From the NCBI GenBank assembly GCA_016719895.1, contig JADJYG010000001.1, positions 310,001 to 374,000 of the forward strand: a stretch of 64,000 nucleotides of DNA, written 5' to 3'. How positions within the stretch are numbered: position 1 is the first letter of the stretch; each line of letters opens with the position of its first letter. A program made the translations under genes and the position numbers. The notes below the pieces were generated by a model. It did not search any database, had not been told where the DNA came from, and saw only the letters and a list, made by a program, of their open reading frames with translations. Positions 26,318 to 35,689 of the stretch are shown here, piece after piece. Source of the DNA: Saprospirales bacterium. GTDB lineage: Bacteria; Bacteroidota; Bacteroidia; Chitinophagales; Saprospiraceae.

Positions 26318-26388
26318 AGATTAAGGTTAACGTTGCTGTTTATTGCCTTAAATCTCTTTGCACCCTTCTTGCTTTACTTTTCCGGGTA

Positions 26389-26419
26389 CAAAGATAATTT
26401 ATAAGCTTTTAGCTTCAAA
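26389..26419 (-). promoter_or_regulatory. Consensus Bacteroidota promoter for ftsA-ftsZ
   Basis: On the minus strand, TTTG (26416-26419) and TATCTTTG (26389-26396) are separated by 19 bp. This is the canonical -33/-7 pair of the Bacteroidota primary sigma factor. It lies in the 184-bp gap between ftsQ and ftsA, the largest unexplained gap at the ftsZ end of the cluster. Confidence 0.8.
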
Positions 26420-26501
26420 ATTTTTATGTAACTTTTTTGTTTAAAACATCTAGCTTTGAAAATTAGCAATTCGATAGATATTTCAGCCTTGCCGATAGAG
26501 C

Positions 26502-27293
26502 CTATCTGCGGCATACGACTTGGCCGTTGTATTTCAGGTTAATGATTTCGTACTTATTCCATCCGGCATAGGGCATTGCTTCCTTATAGAAGATTTTCAG
26601 CCGGCGCAATTTGTCTTCCAGGTTCCGTACGCTTCCCAGTACAATTTTCTGATCGCCCACGAGCGGTACCAGTATATATTCGCCCGCGGTATTGACGTGG
26701 ATTTGCTGGATAAAGCGGGAAAGAACAGGATCGTTTTGAATCACTTCGTTGAGTTGGAATACATTTTTCAAGCTGTTGCGACGCCTTTCCCTGAAATCGG
26801 CTGTGTACGGCGCGATATTGCCGGTTGCGACCAATACCCGGGCGGTATAGAGTTTGGACACCGGTATTTTGTTACCCGATTGATCCAGGTAGTAATTCCC
26901 GCCCACATTATCGAGCACCCGAAGTACTGGCTCGCGCTGGCGGACCATCACATGAAGGGTATTGCTTTGCCCTACATAAGCCTCCGCATCCTGTACGAAG
27001 GGGTCCGACTCCAACACGCGTTCCATACGTTCCACCTCCAGGTTTGCCAGTTCAGTGCCTTCCAGCGTATTGCCAAAGGCTTCCAACAGGTTCTGCCGGA
27101 CATCGCGGTCGCTCAGCATCTTTTCACCGCTATCCAAGGGCACAATAGCGATCTCGGTGGATGCGGCAAAACTGTTTTTCTTCCGGGTAACGGCCGAAAG
27201 GAAAATCAGCCCCATGATAAGGAGAAAGAGCAACCAGATAATCCGGTCATAGCGCAGGCGCGGCAATCGAAGCGTGAGCAAATCAGCGAGCAT
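26502..27293 (-). CDS. ftsQ: Cell division protein FtsQ/DivIB
   Basis: The 263-residue bitopic protein has a short cytoplasmic N-terminus, one membrane segment at about residues 18-36 (IIWLLFLLIMGLIFLSAV), and a periplasmic domain with a POTRA-like start (LESDPFVQDAEAYVG) and a beta domain. FtsQ links early and late divisome proteins together with FtsL/FtsB. The sequence is poorly conserved, as is usual, and the call rests on topology plus position between murC and ftsA. It starts 4 bp after the murC stop. Confidence 0.85.
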   Translation of the reverse strand: MLADLLTLRLPRLRYDRIIWLLFLLIMGLIFLSAVTRKKNSFAASTEIAIVPLDSGEKMLSDRDVRQNLLEAFGNTLEGTELANLEVERMERVLESDPFVQDAEAYVGQSNTLHVMVRQREPVLRVLDNVGGNYYLDQSGNKIPVSKLYTARVLVATGNIAPYTADFRERRRNSLKNVFQLNEVIQNDPVLSRFIQQIHVNTAGEYILVPLVGDQKIVLGSVRNLEDKLRRLKIFYKEAMPYAGWNKYEIINLKYNGQVVCRR

Positions 27294-27297
27294 AACG

Positions 27298-28659
27298 TCA
27301 GCTTAATAATTTCTTAATCGGTTCAATACAGGTATCGATATCGCCGGCGCCCATTGTAAGCAGCACTTGCGGGCGATTACGCTGTATTACTGTCAGTATT
27401 TCGGCCTTAGAAACCAATTTTTTGTTCAATAAATTCATTTTTTTCCATATCATTTCTGAATCGACGCCTTCTATCGGCAATTCCCGGGCCGGATAGATGG
27501 GCAATAACAGGCATTCATCCAGCAAGTCCAGGGCAGCGGCAAAACCGTCGGCAAAGTCGCGCGTCCGGCTATACAGATGCGGCTGGAAGATGCCCGTAAT
27601 TTTCCGGCCGGGGAAAAGCATCCGGGCAGCGGTGATGGTCGCCTCCAGTTCAGCCGGATGGTGCGCATAATCATCCACATAGACACATTCCGGCTGCCGG
27701 ACGATAAATTCGAACCGGCGCCTGACCCCGCGATACCGGGCGAGGGCCTCCGCCATACCTGGCGTAAACGCGCCGGCGCATTGCACGGCCGCCCAGGCTG
27801 CCGTGGCATTTTCGACGTTGTGGCGCCCGGGGTACGCCAGCTGCAAATCGCCCCAATCGAAAATAGTGGATTTGATTCCAAATACCATTTGCCCCTGTTC
27901 CACCCGGATATCGTGGGCCGCATAATCGCCGGCCCCGATCCCGAACGTTAATACTTTCCGGCCGCTGGCGCGCAATTCGGCTGCTATGTCGTCAAGCGGC
28001 AAATCATGGCGGTAAATCAGGGCGCCACCGGGCTTGATCTGGCGGACAAACTGTTTATAGGTTTCCACAACGGCTTCCGGGGAGCCATAAATATCCAGAT
28101 GGTCGGGATCCAGGGAATTCAGTACGGCTATTTCCGGATACAATTGCAAAAAAGAACGGTCGTATTCGTCAGCTTCCACCACCACCCAATCGCTTTTCCC
28201 TTCCACAAAATTGGACCCCAGATTGGCCGAGATACCGCCGAGAAAGGCTGTCGCATCCACGCCGCTACTGCGCAGCAAGTAGGCTACCATAGTACTTGTA
28301 GTGGTTTTTCCGTGCGTGCCCGCCACCGCGATACAACGCTTTCCCTGGCTGATAAACCCCAATACCTCGGAGCGTTTTTTTACAGGGTAACCCCTGGCTC
28401 TGAACCACGACAATTCACTATGACTCTCCGGCACCGCCGGCGTCCATACCACCAGGTCCACAGCAGTGGGTATATGCCGGATATCATCCTCATAATGAAC
28501 CTGTATGCCTTCCGCAGCCAGCGCCTTTGTCAGGTCTGTTTCGCTGCGGTCGTATCCATAAACACGGGCGCCATGGCCGTGAAAATACCGGGCCAGGGCC
28601 GACATGCCGATGCCGCCGATGCCGATGAAATAGATGGTATGGATGTCGTTCAGATTCAT
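27298..28659 (-). CDS. murC: UDP-N-acetylmuramate-L-alanine ligase
   Basis: The enzyme adds L-Ala to UDP-MurNAc, the first peptide step of peptidoglycan precursor synthesis in the cytoplasm. The N-terminal UDP-binding motif GIGGIGMSALA, the ATP loop AVAGTHGKTTT, the metal-binding EADEYDRSF and the C-terminal YAHHPAE region all match Mur ligases of the MurC type. The 453-residue length is typical. The start codon overlaps the stop of the preceding lipoprotein gene (ATGA), indicating translational coupling. Confidence 0.96.
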   Translation of the reverse strand: MNLNDIHTIYFIGIGGIGMSALARYFHGHGARVYGYDRSETDLTKALAAEGIQVHYEDDIRHIPTAVDLVVWTPAVPESHSELSWFRARGYPVKKRSEVLGFISQGKRCIAVAGTHGKTTTSTMVAYLLRSSGVDATAFLGGISANLGSNFVEGKSDWVVVEADEYDRSFLQLYPEIAVLNSLDPDHLDIYGSPEAVVETYKQFVRQIKPGGALIYRHDLPLDDIAAELRASGRKVLTFGIGAGDYAAHDIRVEQGQMVFGIKSTIFDWGDLQLAYPGRHNVENATAAWAAVQCAGAFTPGMAEALARYRGVRRRFEFIVRQPECVYVDDYAHHPAELEATITAARMLFPGRKITGIFQPHLYSRTRDFADGFAAALDLLDECLLLPIYPARELPIEGVDSEMIWKKMNLLNKKLVSKAEILTVIQRNRPQVLLTMGAGDIDTCIEPIKKLLS

Positions 28660-29045
28660 GGTTTTTTTGTCAATTCGAGGGTTTCCTGTCGCCCGCTGCG
28701 GTTCATCTCGAACAACAGGGTCTGCGCATCCAGTTTCAGTATCTTGACCATGATTTCCTTGCGGTTTTGCGCAGTGGTATAGAGTTTATCCTTATCGGTG
28801 CGCCAGGAGCCGTTTTCGGTTTGATTGCCAAAACCGGCCGAATAATTCCCGTCGGCTGTGAATTCAAAAAATACGCGTGCAGCATCGCGGCCGGCCGGTT
28901 TTCCGAAAACGAGCCATTCCTTGCCCGTCCATTTTCCGTACAGGGCCGGATTGTTGTCGTTCGTACGGCGGCAATTGGTAAATGCCGCTGTAAAAAGCAA
29001 TAAGACTGCCAGCAGGCAATATTTTTTTATGAACTTCAGGTACAT
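28656..29045 (-). CDS. Lipocalin-like lipoprotein inserted in the dcw cluster
   Basis: The 129-residue product begins with a hydrophobic signal and a lipobox-like cysteine (TNCRR at residue 25). The mature part (LYGKWTGKEWLVFG, VFFEFTADGNYSAGFG, GSWRTDKDKLYT, LFEMNRSG) looks like the small lipocalin-type domain common in Bacteroidota lipoproteins. It lies 1 bp after murG and overlaps murC by 4 bp, so it is expressed with the cell-wall genes. It is not a known dcw member and its role there is unknown. Confidence 0.8.
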   Translation of the reverse strand: MYLKFIKKYCLLAVLLLFTAAFTNCRRTNDNNPALYGKWTGKEWLVFGKPAGRDAARVFFEFTADGNYSAGFGNQTENGSWRTDKDKLYTTAQNRKEIMVKILKLDAQTLLFEMNRSGRQETLELTKKP

Positions 29046-29046
29046 A

Positions 29047-30177
29047 CTATATCATTTTATTGGTTTCTGCTAATTCCAGTACCTCGGCGGCAATCGCTTC
29101 TGCCGCCTTCGGCCGCCCGATCTGATGGATACTTTCAGCCAGGCTGAAGGCCAGGGCATCATGCCCCAGGATCATCAACGCTTCAGGCAACATTTTTTCC
29201 GCGGCTTCGGCATCGCGTATCAGGCGGGCGGCGCCTTTTTCCACCAGTGCCAGGGCGTTTTTCGTCTGATGGTCTTCGCTCACGTTGGGGGATGGCACCA
29301 GTATAACCGGCTTCCCAACCAAACACAGTTCACTGATACTCAAGGCTCCTGCCCGCGATATAATCAGATCGGCAACTGCATATAGCAGGTCCATCCTGTC
29401 GATAAAGGGCATGATCCGGACGTTGGGAAGTTGGGCCGTTTCACTGGCTGCGTATTCGTATTCGTAAAACCGGCCGCATTGCCACAACACCTGTACGCCG
29501 CCCGGCACTGCCAACAAAGCCGTGCTTTCGGCCATGGCTTGGTTCAGGGTACGGGCGCCCAGGCTGCCGCCGATTACGGCGATGGTTTTCCGGCCGGGGG
29601 CCAGGCCGTAGTATGAATAGCCTTCTTCCCGCTTTTGGCCCGGCGAAAGGATATCCTGACGAACGGGGTTGCCGGTGAACACAATTTTTTCAGCGGGGAA
29701 ATACCGGTCCATTTCGTCATAAGCTACACAAATGCGCGCTGCTTTTTTAGCCAGCAGCCGGTTGGTGATACCGGCATATGAATTCTGTTCCTGTATAAGG
29801 GTCGGGATACCCAGCTGTTGAGCGGCACGCATTACCGGACCGGAGGCATAGCCGCCGGTGCCAATGACTACATCCGGGCGAAACCGGCGAACCAGACGCC
29901 TGGCTTTCAGGGCGCTGCCAAACAATTTGAACGGAAAAATCAGGTTGCGGCGCAGGCTGTTCCAGGAAAAACCGCGTTGGAATCCGGCAATATTGAGCCC
30001 CTCGATCGGATAACCGGCCTTCGGCACCCGCTCCATTTCCATCTTGCCATTGGCACCGACAAATAAAAACTCCGTATCCGGCCGGAGGTGCTTGACGGCA
30101 TCGGCAATAGCAATGGCCGGAAAGACGTGTCCGCCTGTTCCGCCGCCGGTGACGAGTATGCGTAGTTGCCGTGCCAT
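29047..30177 (-). CDS. murG: UDP-GlcNAc transferase (lipid II synthase) MurG
   Basis: The enzyme transfers GlcNAc onto lipid I to form lipid II at the inner face of the membrane. The 376-residue product has the N-terminal GGGTGGHVFPAIAIA loop, the second domain GGSLGARTLNQ, and the UDP-binding region with SRAGALSISELCLVGKPVILVPSP. The length is normal. It lies 46 bp after ftsW and 1 bp before the lipoprotein. Confidence 0.96.
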   Translation of the reverse strand: MARQLRILVTGGGTGGHVFPAIAIADAVKHLRPDTEFLFVGANGKMEMERVPKAGYPIEGLNIAGFQRGFSWNSLRRNLIFPFKLFGSALKARRLVRRFRPDVVIGTGGYASGPVMRAAQQLGIPTLIQEQNSYAGITNRLLAKKAARICVAYDEMDRYFPAEKIVFTGNPVRQDILSPGQKREEGYSYYGLAPGRKTIAVIGGSLGARTLNQAMAESTALLAVPGGVQVLWQCGRFYEYEYAASETAQLPNVRIMPFIDRMDLLYAVADLIISRAGALSISELCLVGKPVILVPSPNVSEDHQTKNALALVEKGAARLIRDAEAAEKMLPEALMILGHDALAFSLAESIHQIGRPKAAEAIAAEVLELAETNKMI

Positions 30178-30223
30178 TATGAACTGGTGAATTAGTGTGT
30201 TCGTGAATTGTTGTGTTCGTGGA

Positions 30224-31363
30224 TCAGGCGTTGTCTATCGTTTCTATATATTTACTGACACTCAGGATCATTCCCAAGGCAATCGACGTGAATACCATAC
30301 TAGTCCCTCCCATGGAAATCATCGGCAGCGTAAGGCCCGTTGCCGGCACCAAATGCACCGAAACGGCAATATTTGCCAGGGCCTGGACGGTCAGGAGCAG
30401 GCTCAGGCCGATGGCCAAGAAAGCGCCGAAAGCCTTCGGACTTTTTGTTACCAGTTTGACCGCCCGGAAAAATAAAAGCACGTACAGGCTCAAAACCAAC
30501 ACACCGCCGATAAGACCATATTCTTCACATATGATGGCATAAATAAAATCGGCGTGCGAATAGGGCAAAAAATTGCGGGCAACGGAATTGCCGGGCCCCG
30601 CCCCAAAGACGCCGCCCCGGGCAATGGCGATTTTGGCCTGTTGCACCTGATAACCACCGTCGGGATTATGCAAATAATCCTGCACCCGCGCGGTCCATGT
30701 GTCTAAACGGACCATTTCGGGCTCGTACTTGCCGAGCACGATCAAAAAAGCAAAAACAACTATACCCAGCAGCCCCAGTAAGAATATGTATTTCATACTC
30801 ACCCGCCCGACAAACATGAGTGCGATACACGTAACAAACAGAACCAGTGCGGTGGACAGGTTGGCCGGCGCAATCAGGCCGCAAACAATCAATACCGGAA
30901 CTATTATCGGCAGAAAGGCCTCCTTAAAGCTGGTGATGTACTCCTGCTTTTTAGTCAGGGCTTTGGCAATATATACGATCAGGGCCAGTTTGGCATAATC
31001 GGAGGGTTGAAAACTGAACGACAGGATCGGAATTTCAATCCAACGCGACGCCTGGTTGATACTGTGCCCAAACAAGAGCGTCAGGGCCAGGAGCGGCACG
31101 CTGATCAGGAGCAGAAACGGCGCCATTTGCTGATAGCGGCGGTAGTGCAATAAATGGCAAATATAAACCAGAAACAATCCGAAGCCCAGCATGATGGCAT
31201 GCCGGAGCAGATAGGAGGTCGTGTTCCCACCGCGTGCCTGCCATGCCAACGAGCCCGTTGCCGAATATACCGACAATACGCTGATGATGCTCAAGACGGC
31301 TATGATCATCCAGATGGTGCGGTCGCCGCGAAGTTCTGCTGCTATTCGATTGCCGAGTGCCAT
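30224..31363 (-). CDS. ftsW: SEDS-family peptidoglycan polymerase FtsW
   Basis: The 379-residue protein has about ten membrane segments and the SEDS signatures (PSDYAKLALIVYIAKAL, PYSHADFIYAIICEEYGLIGG, LVPATGLTLPMISMGGTSM). FtsW polymerises lipid II at the septum together with its class-B PBP partner FtsI, encoded upstream in the same cluster. RodA is the paralogue; the position between murD and murG favours FtsW. It starts 1 bp after the murD stop. Confidence 0.93.
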   Translation of the reverse strand: MALGNRIAAELRGDRTIWMIIAVLSIISVLSVYSATGSLAWQARGGNTTSYLLRHAIMLGFGLFLVYICHLLHYRRYQQMAPFLLLISVPLLALTLLFGHSINQASRWIEIPILSFSFQPSDYAKLALIVYIAKALTKKQEYITSFKEAFLPIIVPVLIVCGLIAPANLSTALVLFVTCIALMFVGRVSMKYIFLLGLLGIVVFAFLIVLGKYEPEMVRLDTWTARVQDYLHNPDGGYQVQQAKIAIARGGVFGAGPGNSVARNFLPYSHADFIYAIICEEYGLIGGVLVLSLYVLLFFRAVKLVTKSPKAFGAFLAIGLSLLLTVQALANIAVSVHLVPATGLTLPMISMGGTSMVFTSIALGMILSVSKYIETIDNA

Positions 31364-31364
31364 T

Positions 31365-32753
31365 TTAATTTGTAATTGTTTGTAACGGGGATTGTATAAT
31401 GTTCAGAACCGACGCTTTGAACTGCTCGCCCCGGTCTTCATAGTTTTTGAACAAGTCGAAACTGGCGCAGGCGGGGCTAAGCAGCACCGTATCGCCCGGC
31501 ACTGCCAACGCCGTAGCCTCCTGTACTGCTTCTGCGGCGCTGCGGGTTTCGACAAAAGGCTTTTTCATTTTTGAAAATGCCGCTATGATCTTGCTGTTAT
31601 CCAGCCCCAGGCATACGATCGCTTTTACCTTTTTACGCACCAGCGCCAACAACGGAGCATAGTCATTGCCTTTGTCTTGCCCGCCGACGATCCAGATCGT
31701 AGGATGCTCCATGGCTTGCAGGGCATAATATACGGCGTCGACGTTTGTGGCTTTACTGTCGTTGATGTACGTAACACCGTTGACGGAGGCAAGCACCTCC
31801 AGGCGATGGGCTGGCGGCAGGAAGGTGTTCAGGCCGCGCTGGATATCGGCCGGTTGAGCGCCCAGGGCCAAAGCAACCCGGATCGCGCAGTCCGTATTAA
31901 AAAAGTTGTGCGGGCCACGCAGCCGGGTCGCCTCCATGGCGAAATGATGCCGCCGCCCAATACGAATGACGGCATTTTTATACGCGCTTTTCCGAACCGC
32001 CACTGGTCTGGCCGGGGCCAGGGTATGCCGCGATCGGTAACCGGCGATAACCGGGTCGGCGCCGTTAAACAAAAAAATATCGCCGCGCTTCTGGTTTTTA
32101 TTGATCCGGAATTTCGCCCGGGCATAGTTTTCGATCTTGTATTCGTACCGGTCCAGGTGGTCCGGCGTTATATTCAGCAACACGGCAATTTTAGGCCGGA
32201 AGCGGTCGATGTCTTCCAGTTGAAAGCTGCTGATTTCCAGGACATACCATTTCGGATTGGTCAGTAAACGGACACCTGTATTTCCGCTCCGCAGATCGTC
32301 GAGCACGACCCGTGCAAACGCCTTTCCGATATTTCCTCCCACGGCAACGTTCAGACCGGCGGTTTGGAGCAAATGATATATCAGGCCGGTGGTGGTCGTC
32401 TTGCCGTTACTGCCGGTTATGGCCACCACTTGGGTCGAGGCGGGTTTGTGCCGCCACGCAAATTCGATTTCGCCAATCACCGGGACTCCCTTGGCCCGAA
32501 CCGCTTGTAATACCGCCGCCTTTTCGGGAATACCCGGGCTTTTGATTATTTCGCGGGCATCCAGTATTTTGTCCAGGGAATGTTGCCCTTCCTCGTACGG
32601 GATATCCTGTTCTTCCAATTCGGTTTTAAACGCCGGTTTGATCGGACTGCTGTCGGAAACAAATACGGCATAGCCCAGCCATTTGGCCAGCAGGGCGGCG
32701 CTTGTTCCGGATTCGCCGGCGCCTAAAATAACTATGCGCTTTGTCTTTGACAT
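31365..32753 (-). CDS. murD: UDP-N-acetylmuramoyl-L-alanine-D-glutamate ligase
   Basis: The enzyme adds D-Glu to UDP-MurNAc-L-Ala. Motifs: VILGAGESGTSAALLAKW (UDP site), VAITGSNGKTTTTG (ATP loop), LEISSFQLEDIDRFRPKIAVLLNITPDHLDRY (central domain), and HRLEVLASVNGVTYINDSKATN (ligase signature). At 462 residues it has the usual length. It lies between mraY and ftsW with one-base gaps on both sides. Confidence 0.96.
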   Translation of the reverse strand: MSKTKRIVILGAGESGTSAALLAKWLGYAVFVSDSSPIKPAFKTELEEQDIPYEEGQHSLDKILDAREIIKSPGIPEKAAVLQAVRAKGVPVIGEIEFAWRHKPASTQVVAITGSNGKTTTTGLIYHLLQTAGLNVAVGGNIGKAFARVVLDDLRSGNTGVRLLTNPKWYVLEISSFQLEDIDRFRPKIAVLLNITPDHLDRYEYKIENYARAKFRINKNQKRGDIFLFNGADPVIAGYRSRHTLAPARPVAVRKSAYKNAVIRIGRRHHFAMEATRLRGPHNFFNTDCAIRVALALGAQPADIQRGLNTFLPPAHRLEVLASVNGVTYINDSKATNVDAVYYALQAMEHPTIWIVGGQDKGNDYAPLLALVRKKVKAIVCLGLDNSKIIAAFSKMKKPFVETRSAAEAVQEATALAVPGDTVLLSPACASFDLFKNYEDRGEQFKASVLNIIQSPLQTITN

Positions 32754-32754
32754 A

Positions 32755-34008
32755 TTACCGAACTTTTAAGGTAATCACCGTGAGTATCGCCAATAAGATT
32801 TGAATGATCCAGAAACGAACGGAGATCGTAACCTCGTGATAGCCTTCTTTTTGATAGTGGTGGTGCAGCGGGGCCATTTTAAAAATACGGCGCCCTTCGC
32901 CGTATTTTTTCTTGGTGTGTTTGAAATACCAGACTTGCAGCATTACCGACACGTTTTCAATTAAAAACACGCCGCATAACACCGGGATCAGCAGCTCCTT
33001 CCGCAGAATAATGGCCAGCGCGGCAATAATACCGCCCAGGGTCAAACTTCCGGTATCGCCCATAAATACACGCGCCGGATAGATGTTATACCATAGAAAT
33101 CCGATGCAGCCGCCCAGCAGGCAGGCCGAAAAGATCACCAGCTCGCCGGTATAGGGTATATATAATATCTTGAGGTAGTCGGCCGCCAGCGAGTTGCCGC
33201 TGACAAATGCCATAATCCCCAGTGCTGCAATGACAATGGCCGAAACGCCCGCCGCCAGACCATCCAGGCCATCCGTTAGGTTGGCGCCGTTGCTGACGGC
33301 AGTGATCACAAAAATGGTCATCAGCACAAACACGATCCAAACCAGATCGGCTGCATTGTCGCCGAGAAACCAAAGAATACGCGAATAATCCAGTTCGTTG
33401 TTTTTTATAAACGGCACATTGGTGATCGACGCTTTGACGTGCACCAATTCCTTGTACGAATTTTCCCCCTCTTTCACAAATACGCTGTTCATGACTTCGT
33501 AACCGTGTAGGGCTGCAGTTTCGGGCTCCATACGAACCACTACCTCGTCGTTTACCAACATGGTGACCCCAATGATGAGCCCCAGTCCTACCTGCCCCAG
33601 TATTTTGAATATTCCCTTCAGGCCTTTTTTATCTTTTTTAAATACTTTTATATAGTCATCTATAAAACCGATCGTAGCCATCCAGATGGTTGCGAACAGC
33701 ATGAGCAGGATATACACGTTGTCCAGGCGTGCCAGCAGCAGACAAGGGATGAGGGTCGCAGCAATAATGATCACACCGCCCATGGTCGGTGTGCCGGCTT
33801 TCAGGTTTTCACCGTGCAAACCCAATTCGCGCACCGTTTCACCAATCTGAAGGCGGCGAAGCCCGTCGATGATACGCCGGCCGATGATCAGGGAAATCAC
33901 CAGCGACAAGATCACCGCCGTACCTGCCCGGAACGAGCTGTATTGGAACAGGCCCGCACCGGGAAAATTGTACGCTTCTTCAAGCCATTTAAATAAATGA
34001 TAGAGCAT
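32755..34008 (-). CDS. mraY: Phospho-N-acetylmuramoyl-pentapeptide transferase MraY
   Basis: The integral membrane enzyme makes lipid I from UDP-MurNAc-pentapeptide and undecaprenyl phosphate. The signatures include GTPTMGGVIII near residue 72, DDYIKVFKKDKKGLKG, NLTDGLDGLAAG and MGDTGSLTLGG. The 417 residues exceed the E. coli enzyme (360) because of a 65-70 residue hydrophilic insertion after the fifth membrane segment (roughly residues 155-225), a known feature of Bacteroidota MraY. It is separated from murE by a 184-bp gap that contains a dispersed repeat. Confidence 0.96.
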   Translation of the reverse strand: MLYHLFKWLEEAYNFPGAGLFQYSSFRAGTAVILSLVISLIIGRRIIDGLRRLQIGETVRELGLHGENLKAGTPTMGGVIIIAATLIPCLLLARLDNVYILLMLFATIWMATIGFIDDYIKVFKKDKKGLKGIFKILGQVGLGLIIGVTMLVNDEVVVRMEPETAALHGYEVMNSVFVKEGENSYKELVHVKASITNVPFIKNNELDYSRILWFLGDNAADLVWIVFVLMTIFVITAVSNGANLTDGLDGLAAGVSAIVIAALGIMAFVSGNSLAADYLKILYIPYTGELVIFSACLLGGCIGFLWYNIYPARVFMGDTGSLTLGGIIAALAIILRKELLIPVLCGVFLIENVSVMLQVWYFKHTKKKYGEGRRIFKMAPLHHHYQKEGYHEVTISVRFWIIQILLAILTVITLKVR

Positions 34009-34060
34009 CGTTCAGATGAATTAATTGGTTGGTACAGTGGTATTCGTTTTTAAATATGCT

Positions 34061-34081
34061 GGGGCGATATTGCATCGCCCC
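34061..34081. other. Perfect 8-bp-stem hairpin in the murE-mraY gap
   Basis: ggggcgat (34061-34068) pairs exactly with atcgcccc (34074-34081) around a 5-nt loop. It sits between the dispersed repeat and the mraY start. No poly-T tract follows on the minus strand, so it is more likely an RNA-stability or pausing element than a terminator. Confidence 0.5.
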
Positions 34082-34141
34082 GCAGCGACTGTTCAAAATA
34101 ATAGTCCCTCCACTATTATATCTTTTGTTTCTCTTTGGAAT

Positions 34142-34193
34142 ATGGCGGAAAAAGAACCGTTTTGGGCCCGGCGGGAAAATCCCCAACATGCTC
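34142..34193 (+). repeat. Dispersed 52-bp repeat, copy B
   Basis: This is identical to the reverse complement of 398-449. It lies immediately after the murE coding end: its last base is the first base of the murE stop codon on this strand. The position inside the otherwise compact cell-wall operon suggests a mobile or slipped small repeat. Confidence 0.85.
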
Positions 34194-35683
34194 TACGCCC
34201 CGAAGCACTGCAGCAACAGGGCTTTATCGTCAAATGGGAGTTTTACACCGTTAATGTCCTGGTATTTCTCATGGCCTTTGCCCGCCACCAGAATGATATC
34301 GCCTGGGCCGGCAAGCCGGCAGGCCGTTTTAATCGCTTGTTCGCGGTTTTCGATCGTCAGCGTTTTTTTATAATCGTCCGTTCCAAGGCCCGCTTCCATA
34401 TCGCTGAGGATGGCGGCGGGGTTTTCGGTACGCGGGTTATCGCTCGTCAGGATCAACTGATCGCTGTGCGCAGCGGCTACCCGTGCCATGAGGGGGCGTT
34501 TCGTTTTGTCGCGGTCGCCTCCGCAGCCCACAACCGTAATGACCCTGGACTGGCGTTTTTTCAATTGGGCAATAGTGCCCAGTACTTGTTCAAGGGCATC
34601 GGGCGTATGCGCGTAGTCCACTATGCCCAGGCAATCCGGCTTGGTGGGGTGTGGAATAGCCTCGAAACGGCCTTCCGCCCCGCGAAGGTTACTAAGGGCA
34701 ATGAGTGTCGGCGTTTTTGGGGCGCCGAGCAAGCGGGCGGTGGCATAAACGGCGGCGAGGTTATAGGCATTGAACTCGCCGATCAGCCGGGCGTGGAAGG
34801 TTTCGCCATCCAGTTGCAGCTGCAAACCGGCCAGGCCGTTTTCCAGGATTTTCGCCTTAAAATCCGCCGGACTCCGCAGGCCATACGTGTATGTTTGGGC
34901 GGCTGTATTCTGCAACAGAAACCGCCCGTTTTTGTCATCTGCATTGGTCAGGGCAAAAGCGCTGGCCGGCAGCGCGTCGAACAGCTGTTTTTTGACATCC
35001 CGGTATGCCGCAAAGGTTTGGTGGTAATCCAGGTGATCATGCGTCAGGTTGGTAAATACGGCGCCGGCGAAGGCCACTCCGGCAATGCGCCGTTGGTGGA
35101 TCGCATGGCTGCTGGTTTCCATAAAGACCCGGGTGCATCCGGCATCGGCCATTTGCCGCAACAAGTGTTGAAGCCCCAGTGCATCCGGCGTCGTATGGGT
35201 GCTGGGTATTTCCTTCGCGCCAATGCGGTTTCCGACGGTGCCAATCAGCCCGGATGGCTGCCCCAGTGCCGTGTAGAGCTGGTACAGCAGCGTAGTGGTT
35301 GTAGTTTTTCCATTGGTGCCGGTTATCCCGACCACCTGCATCCGGCGCGATGGATAATCATAATACGCTGCCGCCATTTGCCCCGACACCTCTGCGGTGT
35401 CGTCTACCAGTACCAAGGTGGGAATAACTTTATGGATCGTCAGCTCCAGATCATCTTCCATTTGCACGGCATTGCCAACCACAGCTACCGCCCCGTTTTT
35501 GATGGCTTCATTAATAAACTGATGCCCGTCGAAAATAGCGCCGCGAAGCGCCACAAAGCAGTCGCCCGGCTGTACGGCGCGGCTGTCGAAGCGGATCTGC
35601 CGGATTCCTATGGCGGTATTGCCCAGGATTTTGCGAATACCTGGCGCCGGGATCAACAATTCGGAGAGCGTTTTGATTGGCAT
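34193..35683 (-). CDS. murE: UDP-MurNAc-tripeptide synthetase (meso-DAP-adding) MurE
   Basis: The enzyme adds the third amino acid of the stem peptide. The ATP loop GITGTNGKTTTTTL, the central METSSHAIHQRRIAG region and VVDYAHTPDALEQVL are clear. The C-terminal specificity motif reads DNPR (in TSDNPRTENP), which selects meso-diaminopimelate rather than lysine. The product is 496 residues, a typical length. It lies 6 bp after ftsI. The cluster contains no murF, so the last ligase must be encoded elsewhere. Confidence 0.96.
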   Translation of the reverse strand: MPIKTLSELLIPAPGIRKILGNTAIGIRQIRFDSRAVQPGDCFVALRGAIFDGHQFINEAIKNGAVAVVGNAVQMEDDLELTIHKVIPTLVLVDDTAEVSGQMAAAYYDYPSRRMQVVGITGTNGKTTTTTLLYQLYTALGQPSGLIGTVGNRIGAKEIPSTHTTPDALGLQHLLRQMADAGCTRVFMETSSHAIHQRRIAGVAFAGAVFTNLTHDHLDYHQTFAAYRDVKKQLFDALPASAFALTNADDKNGRFLLQNTAAQTYTYGLRSPADFKAKILENGLAGLQLQLDGETFHARLIGEFNAYNLAAVYATARLLGAPKTPTLIALSNLRGAEGRFEAIPHPTKPDCLGIVDYAHTPDALEQVLGTIAQLKKRQSRVITVVGCGGDRDKTKRPLMARVAAAHSDQLILTSDNPRTENPAAILSDMEAGLGTDDYKKTLTIENREQAIKTACRLAGPGDIILVAGKGHEKYQDINGVKLPFDDKALLLQCFGA

Positions 35684-35689
35684 AGCTGT

